Assembly (NCBI RefSeq): GCF_024168825.1
Contig: NZ_JALJWH010000001.1
Span: forward strand, 4,464,001-4,528,000
Direction: 5' to 3'
DNA: 64,000 nt
Source of the DNA: Paenarthrobacter sp. A20
GTDB lineage: Bacteria; Actinomycetota; Actinomycetes; Actinomycetales; Micrococcaceae
Below, piece after piece: positions 60,126-64,000 of this stretch. How positions within the stretch are numbered: the first letter of the stretch is position 1; each line of letters opens with the position of its first letter. The notes under the pieces are model-generated. The model was given only the letters and a program-made list of their open reading frames with translations. It was not told the origin of the DNA and searched no databases. Both the position numbers and the translations under genes were made by a program.

Positions 60126-60953
60126 TTACGGGACGGGAACAGGCACGACGCCGAGCGGCGCCAACTGCTCGGCGCCTCCATCCGGGGCGGACAGGACCCA
60201 GATGCCCTTCTCGTGCACAGCTACCGAGTGTTCCCACTGGCAGGAGCGCTTGCCGTCGGTGGTGACCACTGTCCAGTCGTCGTCGAGTGTCGCTGTCTCG
60301 ATGCCGCCACGTACCAGCATGGGTTCGATGGCCAGGCACAGGCCGGGGCGGATCTTGGGACCACGGTGGCCGGTCCGGTAGTTCAGGACATCCGGTGCCA
60401 TGTGCATTTCGGACCCAATACCGTGGCCCACGTAGTCTTCCAGGATGCCCAACGGCTTGCCCTGGACGGAGGACACATAGTCATCGATCGCGTTGCCGAT
60501 GTCTCCGACGAATTTTCCCTTAGCCAACGCTGCGATTCCGCGCCACATGGCAGCCTCAGTCACATCGGAGAGGCGCTGGTCTTCGGGATCGGCCGTGCCG
60601 ACGATGACGGTCCGGGCGGAGTCTGAATGCCAACCGTCAACGATGCAGCCTCCATCAATGGAAATGATGTCGCCATCGTTAAGGACTTTGCCCCCGGGGA
60701 TCCCGTGGACAACTTCCTCGTTGACCGAGGTGCAGATGGTGGCGGGAAAGCCGTGATAGCCCAGGAAGTTCGACTTGGCTCCTGCATCGTTCAGGACTGC
60801 GGAGAAGACATCGTCCAAGTCTTTGGTGGTGACGCCCGGCTTGGCCGCCTCAACTGCAGCGTCGAGTGCACGGCTCAGGACAAGCCCGGCCTCCTGCATC
60901 TTGCGCATCTGCTCGTTGGTCTTGTATTCAATGCGGGGCTGACCGAACGCCAT
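60126..60953 (-). CDS. map: Type I methionine aminopeptidase
   Basis: Removes the initiator methionine. The 275-residue protein has the metal ligands Asp, Asp in ISIDGGCIVDGWHSDSARTV, His in YVGHGIGSEMHMAP, Glu in LCLAIEPMLVRGG and Glu in CQWEHSVAV. The ATG at 60953 follows GAGGAGAAC; a longer start at 61007 overlaps the epimerase gene. Confidence 0.96.
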   Translation of the reverse strand: MAFGQPRIEYKTNEQMRKMQEAGLVLSRALDAAVEAAKPGVTTKDLDDVFSAVLNDAGAKSNFLGYHGFPATICTSVNEEVVHGIPGGKVLNDGDIISIDGGCIVDGWHSDSARTVIVGTADPEDQRLSDVTEAAMWRGIAALAKGKFVGDIGNAIDDYVSSVQGKPLGILEDYVGHGIGSEMHMAPDVLNYRTGHRGPKIRPGLCLAIEPMLVRGGIETATLDDDWTVVTTDGKRSCQWEHSVAVHEKGIWVLSAPDGGAEQLAPLGVVPVPVP

Positions 60954-60985
60954 GTTCTCCTCTGGAAGTTTGCTGTTGGGACCCA

Positions 60986-61897
60986 TCAGGTCCCGTGCTT
61001 GAACCATTTTCCCGCATCCGTGACTGTGGTCGAAATTGGCTCGATTCCCAACTCGTGGCGGAGGCGTTCCAAGCTGTAGGTTCTCTGCCGCCCGAGCTGG
61101 CTTACGGCATAGCGCGTGAGCCTCGGCGGCCGGCCCGTGGCTGCGGAAAGGGCCTCCGCAACGCCCGCCAACGCCATGGCTACCGGTTCGGGAAGGTAGG
61201 TAATCGGAACACCTGAATGACCGGACAGGTCGAGGACTTGGCGAAGTACTCCGCCGAGTTCAACAGGCTCGGCGTCCCCGACGTTCACGGCGCCCCGCAC
61301 CCCTGACCGGCAGGCGGCCAGCACGGCCCGCGTCAGGTTATCCACGTGCGTCAATTGGTGCTTCACCTGGGGGTGTCCCACGCTCAGCAACCGGCCATGC
61401 CGAACATTGCCGATCAGGCGTGGCAACAGCGTCCGATCCCCTGGACCGTAGACACCGTGGGGGCGAAGTGCCACGGCGTTGCCATGTTTCCGGGCTTCGA
61501 CGTCGGCGAGCGCCTTGCTGCGTCCATAAGCATTCAGGTGGCGTGTGGCTACCTCGTCCTCGCCCCTGTTCACGCATGACTCCCACCATGGATAGACGCT
61601 GGAACTTGAGATGTGAACCAAACGGGTTCCTGCGTAGGCCTCGGCCACGGCCCGTGTGCCCAGGACGTTGGCCCGGTGGAAGACGGCAGGGTCTCCCCAA
61701 TCGGCAACGTGTGCTGCAGCGTGGACGATCGCGTCAACGCCGGGAACCGTCGCCGGCGGAAGTCCGGTCAGGTCCCAGTAGGTCAGCCCTTGCCCTTCGT
61801 GCCGCGCGAAACGGACGACTTCCCAGCCTTTGGCCTCGGCGGCCTTGGCCACGGCTCCACCGATGAATCCGGTGGCACCTGTGACCGCGATCCTCAC
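60986..61897 (-). CDS. NAD-dependent epimerase/dehydratase family reductase, OleD-like
   Basis: A 303-residue extended SDR. The NAD motif IAVTGATGFIGGAVA is at 3-17, AIVHAAAHVADWGDP near 56, then SSSSVYPWW and the catalytic AYGRSK (YxxxK) near 127. OleD reduces 2-alkyl-3-keto acids to 3-hydroxy acids in bacterial alkene and beta-lactone synthesis; the resemblance to OleD is from layout and recalled sequence. A GTG start overlaps the stop of the OleC-like gene by 4 bp (GTGA). Confidence 0.8.
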   Translation of the reverse strand: MRIAVTGATGFIGGAVAKAAEAKGWEVVRFARHEGQGLTYWDLTGLPPATVPGVDAIVHAAAHVADWGDPAVFHRANVLGTRAVAEAYAGTRLVHISSSSVYPWWESCVNRGEDEVATRHLNAYGRSKALADVEARKHGNAVALRPHGVYGPGDRTLLPRLIGNVRHGRLLSVGHPQVKHQLTHVDNLTRAVLAACRSGVRGAVNVGDAEPVELGGVLRQVLDLSGHSGVPITYLPEPVAMALAGVAEALSAATGRPPRLTRYAVSQLGRQRTYSLERLRHELGIEPISTTVTDAGKWFKHGT

Positions 61898-63612
61898 GTC
61901 GCCGCCTCTTTTAGCAGGGGGCGGGAGGTGAACTCTTGCCGCAGCGCGGCCCGGTCCGGCTTCCTGTGGCGGCCACTTGACGGTATGGCATCGAGGACTT
62001 CAATGCGGTCAGGCAGTGCGGACTCGTCGATGAGCCTCGGGAGTTCCCTCGCAAGCCGGGCCTTCACGGCCGCGGCAGACGCACCTGCATCGGCCACCAC
62101 CGCCAACCAGACTGTTTCGTCTCCGACCCCGTCCGGGACGCCCACCAGCACGGCTTGCCGTACTCCGGCAACTCCTGTGATGACAGGCTCATACAGCGCA
62201 GGATAGATATTCGTTTTACCCCGGATGATCATGTCCTTCTTGCGGCCAATCATCACCAGCCTCGCGGCTCCATCGCGGTGGTCCAACCGCACCAGGTCTC
62301 CGGTAGCGTGTTCCACCATCGGATCTTCGCCCAGATAGCCGTGGCACATGTTGGGTCCCCGCACCATGAGTTCGTGGTCTTCCGCTACTCGGAGTTCGAC
62401 GCCGGGCAGCGGCTCCCCGAGGAAGTCGCCTTGGCCGCTGCCATCCGGTGCGGTCACGTGTGCCTCAGCTCCGGAGGCGAAAGCCAGCTTCTCCTGGCCA
62501 TCTGCAATGGCGACCGGCAGCACTTCCGTCATCCCGTAGATCAGCTTGAAGTCGACGCCAGGCAACAGGTGCATGGCCCGCTTCAGGAAAGGTGCCAGGA
62601 CCGGCGCGGCGCCAAGCATGACTGTCCTCAGGGTGCGCGGCAGCCTAACGGTACCGTCTTCCACCGCGTCCAGGATCGGCGCCAACTGCGACGGCACCAG
62701 GAAAAGGTGAGTGGCGCCGTCGTACGATGCCTGCTTGCCGGAGACCGGCCCCAACTCGCTTGCCAGCCGAAGCGGATCAATGTGGGCGGAGAGTCCGTAC
62801 GAGGGCATGGTCCAGTGCGCACCGGCGATGAGGGCCGGCAGGCCCATCATGAGTTGCTCCGAATGGACCCTGTCCCCCTCGCCGAACGTGCAGCGCCGGG
62901 TCAGTTGTTCAAAACCGGCTGCAAGGGATCCCCGGGTGTGGACTACGCCCTTTGGCGCGCCCGTAGTACCCGATGTGAAGATGATGACAGCTTCCTGCCC
63001 CGCTGCGTTCCCTTCATGGGGGCAAAACTCTCCTCCGGTGGACTTCGCCGTCAACGCCTTCACCGGCCTTGCTCCCCAGGGCACACCCGGGAGCCACGGG
63101 CCCGAGTAGTAGTGGCGGACGTCCATGGCCCCGTAGTCCGGGAGCAACAATCCCCGCTTGCGTGCGAGGGGCCGCAACGGGCCCTTGGTGCTCAGTGCGT
63201 ACAGCAGCGACTCGGATGCTGCCCACCGTGGTGACGCAAGCTCAGTCCGGTCCCGAAAGAGCGACGGTCCGATTCCGGGATCGATGAACACCACCGAACC
63301 GCCCGCGCGCACGGCCCCCAGAGCAAGGATGAAGGCAGCCGGACTGGGCCGGACAGAGAACAGCATTCGCTCACCGGAGCCGAACCCGTCTTCCTGGAGA
63401 GCCAGCGCTGTGGCTTCTATCCCTTCCACCAGCCCGCGGTAGGTGATGGTCCGCCCAGGCTTTACCGCTTCGCTGCCGCCGCGTCGTCTGAACCGGCTGG
63501 CTTTGCCCGGCGCGGTGATGGCAGGGTTGCCTGGAACCCGCTCCGCCACTGCATACACGGCCGCGATCAGGTCCGTTGTGAACGCACTTTGTTCCGTAGG
63601 GTGATCAAACAT
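61894..63612 (-). CDS. AMP-binding synthetase, OleC-like (candidate beta-lactone synthetase)
   Basis: A 572-residue ANL-fold enzyme. It shows RTITYRGLVEGIEA near 54, VRPSPAAFILALGAVRAGGS near 85-104, the P-loop IIFTSGTTGAPKGVVHTRGS near 214-233, IYGMTEVLPVAIADG near 356 and GDLVRLDHRDGAARLVMIGR near 440. The VRPSP...VFIDPGIG and GMTEVLPVA blocks resemble OleC, which cyclises 3-hydroxy acids to beta-lactones, more than ordinary acyl-CoA ligases. The ATG at 63612 follows TTGGAGCTTGCCA, and its first 8 bp overlap the P450 end. Confidence 0.85.
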   Translation of the reverse strand: MFDHPTEQSAFTTDLIAAVYAVAERVPGNPAITAPGKASRFRRRGGSEAVKPGRTITYRGLVEGIEATALALQEDGFGSGERMLFSVRPSPAAFILALGAVRAGGSVVFIDPGIGPSLFRDRTELASPRWAASESLLYALSTKGPLRPLARKRGLLLPDYGAMDVRHYYSGPWLPGVPWGARPVKALTAKSTGGEFCPHEGNAAGQEAVIIFTSGTTGAPKGVVHTRGSLAAGFEQLTRRCTFGEGDRVHSEQLMMGLPALIAGAHWTMPSYGLSAHIDPLRLASELGPVSGKQASYDGATHLFLVPSQLAPILDAVEDGTVRLPRTLRTVMLGAAPVLAPFLKRAMHLLPGVDFKLIYGMTEVLPVAIADGQEKLAFASGAEAHVTAPDGSGQGDFLGEPLPGVELRVAEDHELMVRGPNMCHGYLGEDPMVEHATGDLVRLDHRDGAARLVMIGRKKDMIIRGKTNIYPALYEPVITGVAGVRQAVLVGVPDGVGDETVWLAVVADAGASAAAVKARLARELPRLIDESALPDRIEVLDAIPSSGRHRKPDRAALRQEFTSRPLLKEAAT

Positions 63613-64000
63613 TGGCAAGCTCCAATTTCCTGTAGGCCGGAATTAGCACGCCCCTGCTGACACGACGCGCCGATATGGCCCAGGGTTGCTGGAGATACCT
63701 GTTCAGCAGTAGCTCAAGCGTCGCGTTGATCTCGGCCATCGCCAGCGGCATGCCGATACAGAAGTGCGGGCCTGCCCCGAACCACAGCTGGCGTGCCTGC
63801 GACGGCATGGCCTGGCCGGGGTCGAACCCACCGATACTTTTGGCTGCATGGACGGTGGACAACAGCACACGGTCTCCAGCCCGGACGGCCATCCCGCCGA
63901 TGGTGCCCGCTTCCACGGCATCCCTCAGCATCATGGGCGATGGCACAGTGAACCGGAGGGCCTCGTTGATGGCGGCAGGAACGGTTGAGCGGTCGTTTGC
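63605..64000 (-). CDS. Cytochrome P450, C-terminal part (5' end beyond window)
   Basis: The last 131 codons of a P450, open to the window edge. The ExxR of the K-helix is visible in INEALRFTVPSPMMLRDAVE, and the heme loop reads WFGAGPHFCIGMPLAMAE with the Cys ligand. The region between them (GDRVLLSTVHAAKSIGGFDP) is slightly shorter than in typical bacterial P450s. The stop overlaps the OleC-like start, so the two are co-transcribed. Confidence 0.9.
   Translation of the reverse strand, partial: ANDRSTVPAAINEALRFTVPSPMMLRDAVEAGTIGGMAVRAGDRVLLSTVHAAKSIGGFDPGQAMPSQARQLWFGAGPHFCIGMPLAMAEINATLELLLNRYLQQPWAISARRVSRGVLIPAYRKLELANV

Overview
The window is a GC-rich actinobacterial chromosome segment, most likely from Arthrobacter or Paenarthrobacter (Micrococcales). 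Pointers are mycothiol genes (mshA, ino1), a groS-groL pair with a His-rich GroEL tail and CIRCE sites, the alr-tsaE-tsaB-rimI-tsaD order, treX/Y/Z, an infA-rpmJ-rpsM-rpsK-rpoA-rplQ-truA operon without rpsD, and a monoderm Tad pilus locus without a secretin. The genus is inferred from gene content and protein similarity recalled from memory; no search was run. No rRNA, tRNA or CRISPR array was seen.

Layout: 1-5.9 kb holds an edge-truncated membrane acyltransferase, a DUF389 membrane protein, a flavin monooxygenase-like enzyme and a TPR-LuxR regulator. 6-8.3 kb is the groS-groL heat-shock operon behind two CIRCE operators. 8.2-13.4 kb has a small membrane protein, a methyltransferase, an AroE-like enzyme, a Zur-type zinc-sparing pair (P-loop-less CobW-like protein plus cysteine-free L36) and a YbdK-type ligase. 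13.4-17.6 kb is the alr/t6A operon. 17.6-20.7 kb carries a PfkB kinase divergent from a GH4 glycosidase, and an acetyltransferase. 20.8-26.5 kb holds mshA, fhs, an IS110-family element and ino1. 26.7-34.3 kb is an aldo-keto reductase and the trehalose operon glgX-treY-treZ. 34.3-42.7 kb is glmS-acpS-nnr, coaA, a carboxypeptidase lipoprotein, glmM and rplM-rpsI. 43.0-51.0 kb is the nine-gene Tad locus. 51.1-55.3 kb is the ribosomal/RNA polymerase operon. 55.5-60.1 kb has a P1-family peptidase and a sugar ABC importer without its own ATPase. 60.1-64.0 kb has map and an OleD-like/OleC-like/P450 operon cut by the window edge.

The most informative region is the IS110-family element at 23848-25309. 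Its 5' noncoding end appears to encode a bridge RNA. Four short guide segments, in the order described for IS621, match the left target, right target, left donor and right donor around one shared CT core. Two of them flank a 7-bp hairpin. The reconstructed empty site lies in the arm of an intergenic palindromic element, which resembles the REP-targeting known for IS621 and IS1397. Other points of interest are the zinc-sparing pair, the possible beta-lactone/olefin-type cluster at the right edge, a terminator hairpin that overlaps the truA start, and structured leaders before rpoA and rpsM.
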